Position numbers and translations under genes: made by a program
Shown: one piece after another, positions 46,014 through 55,695 of the stretch
Numbering within the stretch: the first letter of the stretch is position 1
Layout: every line of letters starts with the position of its first letter
The notes under the pieces: generated by a model
What the model was told of the DNA's origin: nothing
The model's database searches: none
The model's input: the letters and a program-made list of their open reading frames with translations, nothing else
Assembly (NCBI RefSeq): GCF_023221595.1
Contig: NZ_CP096563.1
Coordinates: forward strand, 5,327,001 to 5,391,000
Length of the DNA: 64,000 nt
Reading direction: 5' to 3'
Origin: Rhodococcus qingshengii JCM 15477
Lineage (GTDB): Bacteria; Actinomycetota; Actinomycetes; Mycobacteriales; Mycobacteriaceae

Positions 46014-46895
46014 CTAGTTACTCAGCCCCAGCCGCTTCGAGCATTCGGCCATTTCGTCGATGATCAGTTCCAGCGACGTGCCACGACGACTCGCGGACAA
46101 CACGATTCGATCGGCTCCCAACCCGCGTGCCCAGTCGAGTTTCGCTTCGTCGAGCCTGGGCAGTGTCGCACCGAGTACCAGCGATACGTCGGCAGGATCT
46201 CGATCTGCCTTCACCGCAGCCGCTTTCATCGCCGCTACAGCCTTGTCGAGATCTTCACCGGCCAGTCCCAGCGGCTGGAAACCGTCACCCAACCGGCCTG
46301 CTCGCCGAGCAGCAGCGAGACTGTGTCCACCGATGTAGAGCGGAACTCCGGATTCGCGGTGCGGCTTCGGCCAGCTGTACGCACCCTTGAACGAGAAGTA
46401 ATCGCCGTCGAAATCGACTGCTTCCTTGCCCGCCCAGAGTGAACGCATCACCGCGATGGCCTCATCGGCTACCTTGCCGCGGCGCTCGAAGTCACCGCCG
46501 CACGCCTCGATCTCTTCCTTCATCCATCCCAGGCCGAGGCAGATGCGCAATCGCCCACCGGAAAGGCGATCGAGCGTCGCCAATCGTTTGGCGAGCACTA
46601 CCGGATTGTGATTGGGCAGCACCAGAACTCCAGTGGACAAGCCCAAAGTGGTTGTGGCACCCGCCACGAACGAAAGCAGTTCGAGCGGATCCGGGATGTC
46701 GCAGTCATCGGGAAGATGCGATTTTCCGGTCGGAGAATAGGGGTACTCGCTCTCGGTGTCGGCGATGACCACCGAGTGCTCCACTGCCGAGATCTCGTCG
46801 AAACCCAGCGACTCGGCCGCACGGGCGAATTGCAGAATCCAATCAGGGTCTCCGCTTCGACCCAGTTCGACCGGAACGACCACGCCGAGCTTCAT
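46014..46895 (-). CDS. F420-dependent LLM-class oxidoreductase
   Basis: 293 residues, a single TIM-barrel luciferase-like domain starting MKLGVVVPVELGRSGDPDW. Family pattern: SFVAGATTTLGLSTGVLVLPNHNPVVLAKRLATLDRLSGGRLRICLGLGWM, of the TIGR03619 type that uses F420. The substrate is unknown. GGAGG precedes the ATG, which overlaps the stop of the upstream SDR gene (ATGA). The open frame runs on to 47432 over the SDR and was trimmed. Part of an acyl-CoA ligase-SDR-LLM operon. Confidence 0.88.
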   Translation of the reverse strand: MKLGVVVPVELGRSGDPDWILQFARAAESLGFDEISAVEHSVVIADTESEYPYSPTGKSHLPDDCDIPDPLELLSFVAGATTTLGLSTGVLVLPNHNPVVLAKRLATLDRLSGGRLRICLGLGWMKEEIEACGGDFERRGKVADEAIAVMRSLWAGKEAVDFDGDYFSFKGAYSWPKPHRESGVPLYIGGHSLAAARRAGRLGDGFQPLGLAGEDLDKAVAAMKAAAVKADRDPADVSLVLGATLPRLDEAKLDWARGLGADRIVLSASRRGTSLELIIDEMAECSKRLGLSN

Positions 46896-47722
46896 ACCGT
46901 TTCCTCCAGTGTCGCCATCAATTTCGGACCATCCACGACGCGACCGAGGTACCGGTCCGCATCGGGATCTGTTGCAAGCCACACCGCCGCTGCAGCGGGT
47001 ACGGATGCCGGTGTGGCCGCAAATCCGGCGTCCACGATTGCGTCCGCGCCACCACGGGCTTTCCCTGATTCCGTGATGACAAATCCCGGACTCAGGTTGA
47101 ACGCTTTGATTCCGGCGTCTCGGTACTCGGAGTTGATCGCTCCGGCAATACGTCCGAACGACGCCTTCGACGCGGCGTACGACAGACCCCAACCACCCTC
47201 GCCGGGAGGCGCAGGCGGATCCATGGTCGCCGAGCCCGATGCCAGATTGACCACTACGCCGTTGCCGCTCTTGATCATCGACGGGAGTATCACCTGGACC
47301 AGAGCGAGTTGGTGCAGATAATTCCCGATCGCCATCGCCTGAGCGTCGTCGATCTCGATGTCGAGCACCCGGTCCATGTTTCCGACAGTCTGCGCATAGG
47401 CGTTGTTCACCAGCACGTCGACACGTCCCCACTCGGCCAGCACCCGTTCACCGGCGCCGCGGACGGAGGCCAGATCGAGCAGGTTCATCGGAACGGCCAA
47501 TGCGCGCACACCGAAGGACTCGATCTCGGCAACCGTCGTCTCCAGGCTGCCGGGCACCGGAATCACTTGCTCGCCTTGCCTCGTTCGCGGGGCTGCCCGT
47601 CCCTCTCCTTCACGAACGGTGCGAGCAGTGATTGCAACGTCGAATCCGGCGCGCGCGAATGCCAGCGCGCACTCTCGGCCGATCCCCCGGGAAGCGCCGG
47701 TCACCAGCGCAACTCCACTCAC
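46892..47722 (-). CDS. Short-chain dehydrogenase/reductase
   Basis: 276 residues. TGASRGIGRE, VNNAYAQT, NLASGSATMD (Ser) and YAASKASFG (Tyr/Lys) are seen. A 25-residue insertion after strand 2 (VREGEGRAAPRTRQGEQVIP) sets it apart from the other SDRs in the window. The start overlaps the stop of the acyl-CoA ligase gene by four bases, and its stop overlaps the LLM start, so the three form one operon. Confidence 0.87.
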   Translation of the reverse strand: MSGVALVTGASRGIGRECALAFARAGFDVAITARTVREGEGRAAPRTRQGEQVIPVPGSLETTVAEIESFGVRALAVPMNLLDLASVRGAGERVLAEWGRVDVLVNNAYAQTVGNMDRVLDIEIDDAQAMAIGNYLHQLALVQVILPSMIKSGNGVVVNLASGSATMDPPAPPGEGGWGLSYAASKASFGRIAGAINSEYRDAGIKAFNLSPGFVITESGKARGGADAIVDAGFAATPASVPAAAAVWLATDPDADRYLGRVVDGPKLMATLEETV

Positions 47723-49422
47723 AGGAACCGCGTGCGGCCGTGCGTCTCGAACTCCTGCTCCAGGTTCACCACGTCAGCTTCGGTCATCAACGTGTATTCG
47801 GGAGTGCCTCGGCCCACCCAGTGGAACACTGGTTCGTCGGTCCGCCAGCGATCGGCTTGAAGTTCACGTTTGAGTACCTTGTTGGAGCCCGTGACGGGCA
47901 GGTCGGTCGAAACGCGAACAAATCGTGGCGCTGCCTTGGTACCCAGATCCGCCTGCGCGGCAAGGTAGTCGGCGAACTCGACCGGATCGAAATCGGCGAG
48001 ATCGGCGACCTCGATCGCAGCCATGACCTGATCACCCGAACGCGGATCCGGCACCGCGAAGACACCCGTGGCGATCACCTTGGGGTGCCGACGCAGGATG
48101 TGCTCGATCATCAGGGCCGAGGTGTTCTCACCGTCGACCCGGATCCAGTCGCCCTTGCGTCCCGCGAAGTAGATGAAGCCGGCCTCGTCGACGTAGCCGA
48201 GATCGCCTGTCCAGTACCAACCGTGGCGAATCTTCTCGGCGATCGCGTCTTCGTTCTTGTAGTACCCCTCGAACTTCTTCGATCCGGCCTTGTCGACCAT
48301 CTCGCCGATGGATTCGTCGGGGTTCAGCACGTGACCGTGCTCGTCGAGAATTGCGCGGGGTCGCTCTTCGCGCGTATCGGGATCGACGATGACGATGTTC
48401 TCGCTCGCGGGACGGCCCAGCGCTCCGGCAGGTTGGTTCGGATCGAGCACTACTGAACCGGCACCTTCACTCGAACCGTATCCCTCGAAAAGTTGTGCAC
48501 CGAAACGACGGATGAACTCTGCCTTGTCCCCCGGCGACGCCTCGGTCCCGAAGCCGTGGGTGAGGGTGTTCTCGATGTCGTCGGGCAGTTCCGGCGTCGC
48601 CATGAGATACCCCAAGGCCTTACCGACGTAGGTGAAATATGTTGCGCCGTAGAACCGAACGTCCGGCATGAATCCCGAGGCCGTGAACTTACGAACGAGG
48701 CAGACCGTAGCTCCCTGCGAAAGGGCCGGCGCCCACAGAGCCATCAACGCGTTGCCGTGGAAGAGCGGCATGCAGCAGTAGCAGACGTCATCGCGGTCGA
48801 TGTCGTACTTGGCGCAGTTCGCGTAGGCCAACCGCGTCAGACGCCCCTGGCTGCACCGCACTGCCTTGGACATTCCGGTGGTGCCCGAGGTGAAGAGAAG
48901 CAAGAACAGCGTCGACGCGTCGACACCGAGGTCGATCTGAGGCGACTCGACGTGATGTGCTGCAATCCTGTCCGGGTACGACGCGTCGTCGACCAGGACG
49001 AAACGATCTTCGGTCAGCCCGAGGTCCAGGCCGGCAAGCTTCTCGTAGCCTGCTTTGTCGGTGACGATCAGCTGGCAGTCGACGTACCGGACCTCAGCCT
49101 CGAGTTCAGCTCCACGCCTGGTCGGATTGATGCCGACGATCGTGGCCCCGGTCAGGGCCGCGCCGCCGAGCCAGAACAGGAACTCCGGATCGTTCTCGAG
49201 AAGTACTCCGATGTGAAACGGTCCGGGCGCGCGAAGCGACTTCGCCAGCGAGCCGCGCGCTGCGCTCTCGCGCACCACCTCGTCCCAGCTCCAGTCCTGC
49301 GTCCGCGTCCGCAGACCCAGGTGCTGATCACCGAGACGGTCGATCAACATCTGCGCGACGTCCTCGCGCTGAGGAGCTGCAAGAGCTGCATTCGAAGATG
49401 CTTCGGTGGCGGTGTTCGTCAT
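47719..49422 (-). CDS. Acyl-CoA ligase, FadD17-like
   Basis: 567 residues, class I adenylate-forming enzyme. P-loop LLLFTSGTTGMSKAV, A5 GYGSSEGAG, A7 YWTGDLGYVDEAG and A8 FAGRKGDWIRVDGEN are present; the C-terminal lysine lies in TGSNKVLKREL. The pattern VGINPTRRGAELEAEVRYVDCQLIV resembles FadD17 of the mycobacterial sterol regulon, so a steroid side-chain acid is a plausible substrate. The start MTNTATEASSN has AGGACAC upstream. First gene of the ligase-SDR-LLM operon. Confidence 0.85.
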   Translation of the reverse strand: MTNTATEASSNAALAAPQREDVAQMLIDRLGDQHLGLRTRTQDWSWDEVVRESAARGSLAKSLRAPGPFHIGVLLENDPEFLFWLGGAALTGATIVGINPTRRGAELEAEVRYVDCQLIVTDKAGYEKLAGLDLGLTEDRFVLVDDASYPDRIAAHHVESPQIDLGVDASTLFLLLFTSGTTGMSKAVRCSQGRLTRLAYANCAKYDIDRDDVCYCCMPLFHGNALMALWAPALSQGATVCLVRKFTASGFMPDVRFYGATYFTYVGKALGYLMATPELPDDIENTLTHGFGTEASPGDKAEFIRRFGAQLFEGYGSSEGAGSVVLDPNQPAGALGRPASENIVIVDPDTREERPRAILDEHGHVLNPDESIGEMVDKAGSKKFEGYYKNEDAIAEKIRHGWYWTGDLGYVDEAGFIYFAGRKGDWIRVDGENTSALMIEHILRRHPKVIATGVFAVPDPRSGDQVMAAIEVADLADFDPVEFADYLAAQADLGTKAAPRFVRVSTDLPVTGSNKVLKRELQADRWRTDEPVFHWVGRGTPEYTLMTEADVVNLEQEFETHGRTRFL

Positions 49423-49469
49423 CGTGTCCTGTGTCCTAGTCGATATCGGAATGTCGATTACTCCAACTG

Positions 49470-49490
49470 CGATACGACTCGAACGTATCG
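49470..49490. promoter_or_regulatory. Palindrome in divergent acyl-CoA ligase promoter region
   Basis: CGATACG, seven bases (ACTCGAA), then CGTATCG form a perfect 7+7 bp inverted repeat between two divergent ligase genes. It does not match KstR (TnnAACnnGTTnnA) or KstR2 consensus. A regulator site of unknown class is likely. Confidence 0.5.
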
Positions 49491-49604
49491 ACGCCTCAGA
49501 GCCGGAACCGTCCCAGTCTCGCTCAGTGGTAACCGCCGCCACAGATATGATTTTCTCGTGAGATTTTGTGACGTGAAAAGCGCCACAATACGAAAGGCCA
49601 TTCC

Positions 49605-51266
49605 ATGACTGCCCCCGCAGATCCGCAGTTGCTTCTGGACCAGGCGGTCTCACGCCTCACCGGTCCAGGTGGGCCATTCGAGATCGTCGAAGAAGAGGTT
49701 CTCGGCACCGTCATGCCTGTGATGAAGAACCGCGGTCACGCCATCGGTGAACTGATCTCGGCATCCCGGGCCTGGGGCGACGGCGACTATCTCGTCACCA
49801 GCGATCGTCGAATCTCGTTCACCGAGCATGCCGATTCCGTTGCCGCGCTGGCAACTGCTTTGCGGGACAAGTACGGAGTCCGCAAGGGCGACCGTGTGGG
49901 CATCCTCGCTGCCAACACTCCCGAATGGGTCATGACGTTCTTCGCGACGCAGGCGCTCGGCGCGATCGCAGTCGGTCTCAACGGTTGGTGGGTTCCGCGC
50001 GAGGTCACCCACGGGATCGAGCTCTCACGTCCGAAGGTTCTGGTCGTGGACGCCAAGCGCGGCGCCGCCCTCCCCGAACTGCCGGCAGACATCACGGTCC
50101 TCACCATGGAAGAGGATCTGCCCGCGCTCATCGCGGAATATGCAGGCTCCGACGTGCCGAGCACCGACATCGACGAGGACGACCCCGCCGTCATCCTGTT
50201 CACCAGTGGTACCAGCGGCCGCCCCAAGGGCGCACTCCATTCGCACCGTAACGTGATGGCCGTCGTCGACTACCACAAGTACAGCGACGCGATCGGCGCG
50301 GCATTCACCGGCCGTCAGTACGACGCTTCCAAGCCGAGCCCACTGCGTTATCTACTCACCTCCCCGCTCTTCCACATCGCCAGCCTTCACAATCTGGTGG
50401 TTCCCCGTCTCGCGACGGGCAGTGCCGTCATCCTGACCGAGGGCGGCTTCGACGTCGACAAGGTGCTCGGGTTGGTCGAACGCGAGCGTGTCACCAACTG
50501 GGGTGCTGTCCCCACGATGGCATCGCGGCTACTCGAGCACGGCAACATCGCCAAGTACGACGTCTCTTCGCTGACTGCATTCTCGCTGGCATCCGCGCCG
50601 TCGTCGCCCGCATTCAAAGAACGCCTCAGGGAGCAGGTGCCGTTCGCACGCAATGCTCTGGTCGACAGCTACGGCCTCACCGAATGCAGCACCGCCATTG
50701 CGGTCGCCGTCGGCGCCGAACTCGAAGAATTCCCAGGCACTCTCGGGCGTCCGATCATCACCGTCTCGATGGAGATTCGCGATCCCTTCGGCGAATGGCT
50801 GCCGGACGGCATCGAAGGTGAAGTGTGCGTACGCAGCCCCTTCGTCATGCTCGGATACTGGGAGAACGACGAGGCGACCGAGTCGGCAATTGCCCCCGGA
50901 CGCTGGCTCCGCACCGGCGATTTCGGCGTAATCGAGAACGGGCGTCTCCGTCTCACCGGTCGTCGTTCCGACCTGATCCTGCGTGGCGGCGAGAACGTCT
51001 ACCCCACCGAGATCGAGCAGACGCTCGACGAACACCCAGACGTGATCGAGTGCGCTGTCATCGGCATGCCGCACCCCGACCTCGGCCAGGAAGTGTCCGC
51101 CGTGGTTGTCCTGCGTCCCGGAGCCGCCACAACGGAGGCGGAGCTGCGTGATTACGCCGCCGAGCGACTGTCCTACTTCAAGGTGCCGTCGAAGTGGCGC
51201 ATCACCAGCGATCTGTTGCCTCGCAATGCAACCGGCAAGATGGTTCGGCGCGAGATCACCGTATGA
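49605..51266 (+). CDS. Acyl-CoA ligase (class I adenylate-forming enzyme)
   Basis: 553 residues. P-loop [17 protein letters not shown]5 YGLTECS, A7 [16 protein letters not shown]8 [16 protein letters not shown] and C-terminal Lys in [14 protein letters not shown]. It activates a fatty or cyclic carboxylic acid as CoA thioester. Its stop overlaps the start of the SnoaL-like gene (ATGA) that the integrated element has split. It therefore headed an operon fadD-SnoaL-LLM-SnoaL, now cut by 10.4 kb. Substrate not predictable; relatives occur in steroid and lipid catabolism. Confidence 0.88.
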   Translation: MTAPADPQLLLDQAVSRLTGPGGPFEIVEEEVLGTVMPVMKNRGHAIGELISASRAWGDGDYLVTSDRRISFTEHADSVAALATALRDKYGVRKGDRVGILAANTPEWVMTFFATQALGAIAVGLNGWWVPREVTHGIELSRPKVLVVDAKRGAALPELPADITVLTMEEDLPALIAEYAGSDVPSTDIDEDDPAVILFTSGTSGRPKGALHSHRNVMAVVDYHKYSDAIGAAFTGRQYDASKPSPLRYLLTSPLFHIASLHNLVVPRLATGSAVILTEGGFDVDKVLGLVERERVTNWGAVPTMASRLLEHGNIAKYDVSSLTAFSLASAPSSPAFKERLREQVPFARNALVDSYGLTECSTAIAVAVGAELEEFPGTLGRPIITVSMEIRDPFGEWLPDGIEGEVCVRSPFVMLGYWENDEATESAIAPGRWLRTGDFGVIENGRLRLTGRRSDLILRGGENVYPTEIEQTLDEHPDVIECAVIGMPHPDLGQEVSAVVVLRPGAATTEAELRDYAAERLSYFKVPSKWRITSDLLPRNATGKMVRREITV

Positions 51267-51322
51267 CCACGGAGCTGTCACGGATCGTCGCCGAGTCGGG
51301 GAGTCGCAACGGGCATAGCTAA
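51263..51322 (+). pseudogene. 5' fragment of the SnoaL-like gene split by the element
   Basis: ATG overlaps the ligase stop (ATGA) and reads [12 protein letters not shown], then passes the attachment core into element DNA and stops at TAA 51320. The rest of the gene resumes in the same frame at 61721 (AIRDLLCEYTHLIDQG). Joining the two restores a 156-residue SnoaL-like protein. Confidence 0.88.
51278..51306. other. attL
   Basis: Left junction. The host half-site arm TCACGGATCG (51278-51287) is followed by the core GAGTCGG (51293-51299). The element half-site GAGTCG (51301-51306) is next and pairs with CGACTC in attR when attP is rebuilt. Confidence 0.85.
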
Positions 51323-51361
51323 ACGCTACCCTCGAAGGTGGGGGTAGCGGAAGGTTCTGCC

Positions 51362-52819
51362 ATGGATGCTGTCATCTACGTCCGGGTCTCGCACGACAAG
51401 AAAGGCCAGGGCCGCTCCGTCGAGGAGCAAGAGTCCGAGTGCCGAGAAGTGTGCGCCGACAACGGATGGACTGTGCGCGAGCCGGTGGTCAAAGACAATT
51501 CGATCGGAGCGTCTAGGTACTCACGAGCGAAGTCGAGACCGGGTTTCGATTCCCTGCCGAACATTCTCCGGCGCGGTGACGTGTTGGTTGTGTGGGCCAG
51601 CGACCGCGCTGGACGCAAGATGGAAGATCACCTCGTCCTGCGCGACATGTGCGAGCAGCTCGGGGTGATCTTCTGCGCGGGTGGGCAGGTCTACGACTTC
51701 TCCAAGACAGCGGATCGCGCTCGGGCCGGACACGAGGCCGTAGACGCCGAACAAGAGTCCTCCAGGACCAGGGACCGTGTTGTGCGAGCGGTGAAAGCAA
51801 GGGCCAACAAAGGAGACGCGCACGGGGCATTGCCGTTCGGCTACGTCCGCACCTTCGATCCGGTGACCGGCGAACGCAATTGGCACGTCGACCCTGTTGC
51901 CGCGCAACTGATCCGGGATGCTGTCGAGACTTTACTGGCGGGCGGTTCGCTGTATTCGATTGCGGAACTGTGGAATTCACGCGGCATGACCACCAACTAC
52001 TACGTCAAAGAGAAGACCGTGAACGGCGTCGTGGTGCCCGCCAAGCACGGCCAACCATGGCAAGGTCGAACCGTCAGGAACTTGCTCAAGCGGCCCACGC
52101 TGGCAGGTCTGCGAACGTATCGCGGCGAGATTGTCGGGCCGGGGAATTGGGAACCGATCATCACGCGAGACCAGCATGAGCGGGTGTGCGCCGTCATGGC
52201 AGATCCGACCCGGAAGGGTAGGCACGGCCGCCAAGCGAAGCATCTGTTAACCAATATCGCGACCTGTTCGGTATGCGGCGCGGGTATCCGATACATGCGC
52301 AACACGGGCGCGAAGGACCAATACCGTTGCCCTGTCGGCCATGTGGGACGTAGCGCGGAACCCGTCGACGCATGGGTGATCGAGCACATGTTCCGGCTCA
52401 TCGACATATGGCGGGATCAGGTGTTCTTTTTCTCCGACGACGACGAGGCCGATGCTGCGGACGTATCCGGTTCGTCGTTACTGTGGGAACAAGCGCGTGC
52501 GCTGAAACAAAGGCTTGACGCACTTACCGATCAAGCTATCGCCGGAACGATAAGCGCGGAACAATTGGCACGCGCCACCGCCGTACTGGAACCGCAAATC
52601 GAAGCGGCCAAAGCCAAGGCGCAAGCGGACACTATTCATCCTCTTCTATTTCGACTTGGTGAATCGAACAATGATTTATGGAAGTCGTGGACAATAGAAG
52701 AACGTCGTTCACTGGTGCGTGCCGTGGTCGATATCACGATTCATCCGGCAATCAACGGGGCAAGAAAATTCGATCCAGCGACAGTGAAAATCGTCTGGAA
52801 AGGCCAGAAAAAAGCCTAG
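51362..52819 (+). CDS. int: Large serine recombinase (integrase)
   Basis: 485 residues. The resolvase domain starts MDAVIYVRVSHDKKGQG with the catalytic Ser in RVS. A recombinase domain follows (about 160-280, HGALPFGYVRT). A zinc ribbon (CSVCGAGIRYMRN...YRCPVG) and a C-terminal coiled coil (ARALKQRLDALTDQAIAG) complete the usual layout. It cuts and exchanges att sites at a two-base core. GGAAGG precedes the ATG, and a GCTACCC/GGGTAGC hairpin (51325-51348) sits just upstream. It is only 63 bp from attL. Confidence 0.92.
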   Translation: MDAVIYVRVSHDKKGQGRSVEEQESECREVCADNGWTVREPVVKDNSIGASRYSRAKSRPGFDSLPNILRRGDVLVVWASDRAGRKMEDHLVLRDMCEQLGVIFCAGGQVYDFSKTADRARAGHEAVDAEQESSRTRDRVVRAVKARANKGDAHGALPFGYVRTFDPVTGERNWHVDPVAAQLIRDAVETLLAGGSLYSIAELWNSRGMTTNYYVKEKTVNGVVVPAKHGQPWQGRTVRNLLKRPTLAGLRTYRGEIVGPGNWEPIITRDQHERVCAVMADPTRKGRHGRQAKHLLTNIATCSVCGAGIRYMRNTGAKDQYRCPVGHVGRSAEPVDAWVIEHMFRLIDIWRDQVFFFSDDDEADAADVSGSSLLWEQARALKQRLDALTDQAIAGTISAEQLARATAVLEPQIEAAKAKAQADTIHPLLFRLGESNNDLWKSWTIEERRSLVRAVVDITIHPAINGARKFDPATVKIVWKGQKKA

Positions 52820-53018
52820 GCATAAGGTTATTTCTTAGGCATAAAAGGGTCTAATAGCAGTGCTGATCCGGGAATCTGTTGGCGGATCGCGGGAAGTACC
52901 TCAGCAGTATCGCAAAAGCGCAGGTCACAGGCTCGCAAAAGATTCTTTTTAGAGAGGGAAGTGATCCGCGACGCCGGGTCATGAGTGTCGCGTTGAATTA
53001 TGGTTTGTACCCACCCCC
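52820..53018. other. Intergenic region after integrase
   Basis: Contains a 9-bp direct repeat TAGGCATAA (52817-52825 and 52836-52844) overlapping the integrase stop. No gene is supported; open frames here lack ribosome-binding sites and family resemblance. Confidence 0.4.
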
Positions 53019-53276
53019 CTACCGGGCCTTGCCCACCACCATCCCTAATGCCTCCGATAATGCAGATTGTTGCCCGGCCATTAATCGAACTAATGCCGCT
53101 GCCAATGCACCGATAAAGATATGTATCACATTTGCTTCGCATGGAATATCGGCGCCACTAAAGGGACTGCTGATGTCAACCATCCATAGCGCGAGACCGA
53201 TAAAAGGAACTCTACTTCGGCAATGAATTAGAGGGTCACCATCCCGTCGCGCCGATTCCAATGCACTGCACTGCAT
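53019..53276 (-). CDS. Possible small two-helix membrane protein
   Basis: 85 residues at most. Two hydrophobic stretches are seen, VPFIGLALWMVDISSPF (about 23-40) and VIHIFIGALAAALVRLMAG (about 50-68), followed by a short soluble tail. The size and two helices recall holins or small phage membrane proteins, but no family is recognised. No ribosome-binding site precedes either the ATG at 53276 or the internal ATG at 53183. It could be a chance frame. Confidence 0.3.
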   Translation of the reverse strand: MQCSALESARRDGDPLIHCRSRVPFIGLALWMVDISSPFSGADIPCEANVIHIFIGALAAALVRLMAGQQSALSEALGMVVGKAR

Positions 53277-53789
53277 TGGGGCAACACAGTCCTAAATGCA
53301 TTGTTAGACAACATCATTCATGCATTGCACACGTTCGCACATACACACGTGCACACACACTCACGTACACACACATGTGAATGAGTCAATACATCGAACG
53401 AGTGTGGTGTGGATAGGGGGCGCTCCCTCCTCCCCGCTCGGGGTGGGGTACGCACACACACGGGCTGCGCACACAGGTATGCGTCACACACTGCACTGCA
53501 CACTGCACTGTGGGATCGATCCAGGTTGTGCTGCACTGCCAACAGGTTGGGTGTGCACGTGTCGAGTACGTGACAGCAACCTCGTCGGTGATGGGTGTCA
53601 TCTGCTGAGGGGGCATCGACAAGTAGGTCGACCTGTGCACAACGTCTGCGATGTGGGTAGGCAATCACACAAGGGTGTGGACGCTGGAGCCTGTGCGTCG
53701 ATCTGGAGGCCAGTACGCTGGCAATGCTGGGTATCCACAGGTCTATGCACAGGGCAGGGTCACTCCGGGCGCAGTTGACCACACCAACG
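53277..53789. repeat. CA/TG-rich low-complexity segment of the element
   Basis: Roughly 53320-53780 is strongly enriched in alternating purine-pyrimidine CA/TG steps: runs such as CACACACTCACG and TACACACACATGTG, plus repeated GCACTGCAC units near 53265, 53490 and 53530. Both strands stay free of stop codons for about 150 codons, a result of composition rather than coding. It lies between integrase and HNH nuclease. A packaging (cos/pac) site, origin or Z-forming DNA are possibilities. Confidence 0.6.
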
Positions 53790-54101
53790 TCACCAGTTCC
53801 GGGAGCCGGACCAACCCTTGGGCTGTAGGTACGCGGTGGGTACGGGTGGAGTGAACGGTCCGACGACGCCCGCGCTCTTACGCCCGTTGCAGGACAGGTG
53901 TGCCGGTGCGCAATTGGCCGGATCGTAGGGTGCGCCCCCGTTCTCGACGGAGACCAGGTGATCGAGACTCCAGCTCTCTCGAGACCTCGATGGTGCGCTG
54001 AGGTCGATCGCGCCCCCGCAGAGGTGACAGATCGGTGGCAACTTGGATTTCAGACGCTTGGTCAGCTTCGTCCACTTCGCGGAGTGATGAATCGCGCTCA
54101 T
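53790..54101 (-). CDS. Phage-type HNH endonuclease
   Basis: 103 residues starting MSAIHHSAKWTKLTKRLKSK. Zinc/HNH motif: PICHLCGGAIDL, then SWSLDHLVSVENGG (catalytic His) and DPANCAPAHLSCNGRKSA. Small HNH proteins beside capsid genes in HK97-like phages act with terminase in DNA packaging. No terminase is encoded here, so it may serve a helper's packaging motor. AGAGAG lies upstream of the ATG. The 160 bp separating it from the capsid gene hold no further gene that I see. Confidence 0.85.
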   Translation of the reverse strand: MSAIHHSAKWTKLTKRLKSKLPPICHLCGGAIDLSAPSRSRESWSLDHLVSVENGGAPYDPANCAPAHLSCNGRKSAGVVGPFTPPVPTAYLQPKGWSGSRNW

Positions 54102-54262
54102 GATTGCTTCTCTCTGGTGATACACCGAAGGGCACCAACCACTCACGAACAGCTCAGTAAGAAAGTGGTGGTGCCCTCGATGTCATTCGTACTCGTGTGC
54201 CGTGATGCCGCCACATCGCCAACCTCACAGAAGGTCATGTGCGCCAGGCGAGTACGAAGTCT

Positions 54263-55687
54263 TTACGACGTGGTGACGTTCAGCACCCGGAAGGCGTTGG
54301 GGTTCACTACATCCGAGCCGGTACGGAACCACAGGAGCGCCCCGCGTGCACCGATCGGTCGATGGTTCGTGCCCACGATGTTCGGAATCAATTCCAGGGT
54401 CGTGCCGATGCGATCGACGATCACGAAGTTGTCGAACGCCCCGTAGACGAGCGAGTAGTTGTTCTCCACGGCTGCGGGATTGATCGTGCCGTCCATGCCG
54501 CTGATTTCGTTCATCAGGCGACCCAGCAACCTCGGAGGTGTGTCCTGGAGGCTGGGGAACTTGAGTGAGCCGTTGGTCGTTTCCATCTGGCGGAACGCGT
54601 TGATGGTAGCCAGATGTCCGGCGAACTGAGCGCGATCCTGGAAGCGCGGTCCGAGCGCGTTCTGGAGCTTGAAGGCATCTGCGGAGGCGAGAGCCTCTGT
54701 GCCGGTGCCGGTCTGGATGACACTGCCGCCAGCAGCCACGAGCGACGTGATCAGGCCCTTGGGCTGGCCGGTGCCGGTGCCGGTGACGTAGGCCGCATTC
54801 ATCAACTGATCTGCGCCGTCGACGAGCAGGGTCTGGAGTTCACCGAGAAAGTCCCCGGCAGCGTCCTGGCCGACCTCGAACGAATACTGCACGTACGCAT
54901 CACCCTTGTAGACGGGAATGATCGGGCTCGCGAGTGTCGGTGTCGCGTCGGCAACCTCCTGCATCTCGGGAGTCCACTCGGCAGTCACACCGGCCGAAGT
55001 GACGCCGTGCCACGATGCCGCCGTGGTCTGGACTACTCGACTGATCTGGCGCAACGGGTTCCGGCTGCCATCTGTGGTCAGGAGGATCGACGGATCGAGA
55101 ACCAGCGGGAGCAAGTACGAGCCGGTGCCGCCCTCGGTGATCGCGCGCTGAACGGAGCGGGCCTCACGGAAAGCCTGAGCCTCGTCGGGGGTCCACTCCA
55201 GGTGTCCGCGTTCGGGGTCGGCCACGAGCTTCGCGAAAGCGCCTCGGTAGCTTTCATTTCCGGTAGCGATGGCCCACCGCGCGGTGAGGTTGGATTCGCT
55301 CGGGTTGGCGAGTAGACGCTGCACCTTCTCGGCTGCGTGTGCGGGAAGGGCCTTGGAGGTCACCGAACGCTCCAGAGTGCGCATGGCGTCGTCCCGGATG
55401 GTGTTGCCGCGCTTCTCGTTCGCGGTGAACGGAGTCCCGGCCTCGAGGTTGCGCTCGTCCATCGCGAGATTCATCAGACGGGCATCGGTCTCGGCCACGT
55501 GGCGAAGAAACTGGATCTGCTCTTCGACGGTGGCCAGGTCGCGTTCGGCGTCGTCGTCGAGGACGTTGCCCGCGCGCTCGATGATGTCCCGACCCTGTGC
55601 CGCCAGCTCATTCTTCTTCGCGAGTTGTTCGGCAGCGCTGAGACTGCGGAGATGGTCGAACTTGTGGTCTTGCACCTTGATTTTCAT
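54263..55687 (-). CDS. HK97-family major capsid protein
   Basis: 474 residues. An N-terminal helical scaffold-like region (about 1-130; HLRSLSAAEQLAKKNELAAQ) precedes the capsid fold. Typical segments are AITEGGTGSYLLPLVLDPSILL, NPLRQISRVVQT, EFTPE-like AEWTPEMQEVADATPTLASP, YVTGTGTGQPKGLI and the end RTGSDVVNPNAFRVLNV. The delta domain is probably removed by the upstream protease. The open frame extends to 55930 over the protease gene and was trimmed to the ATG with AAGG upstream. Confidence 0.9.
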   Translation of the reverse strand: MKIKVQDHKFDHLRSLSAAEQLAKKNELAAQGRDIIERAGNVLDDDAERDLATVEEQIQFLRHVAETDARLMNLAMDERNLEAGTPFTANEKRGNTIRDDAMRTLERSVTSKALPAHAAEKVQRLLANPSESNLTARWAIATGNESYRGAFAKLVADPERGHLEWTPDEAQAFREARSVQRAITEGGTGSYLLPLVLDPSILLTTDGSRNPLRQISRVVQTTAASWHGVTSAGVTAEWTPEMQEVADATPTLASPIIPVYKGDAYVQYSFEVGQDAAGDFLGELQTLLVDGADQLMNAAYVTGTGTGQPKGLITSLVAAGGSVIQTGTGTEALASADAFKLQNALGPRFQDRAQFAGHLATINAFRQMETTNGSLKFPSLQDTPPRLLGRLMNEISGMDGTINPAAVENNYSLVYGAFDNFVIVDRIGTTLELIPNIVGTNHRPIGARGALLWFRTGSDVVNPNAFRVLNVTTS

Positions 55688-55695
55688 GATTTGCC

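Noticed and set aside
53318-53782. Long open frames on both strands in the CA/TG-rich segment
   Set aside because: Stop-free only because of the skewed repeat composition; no ribosome site and low-complexity protein.
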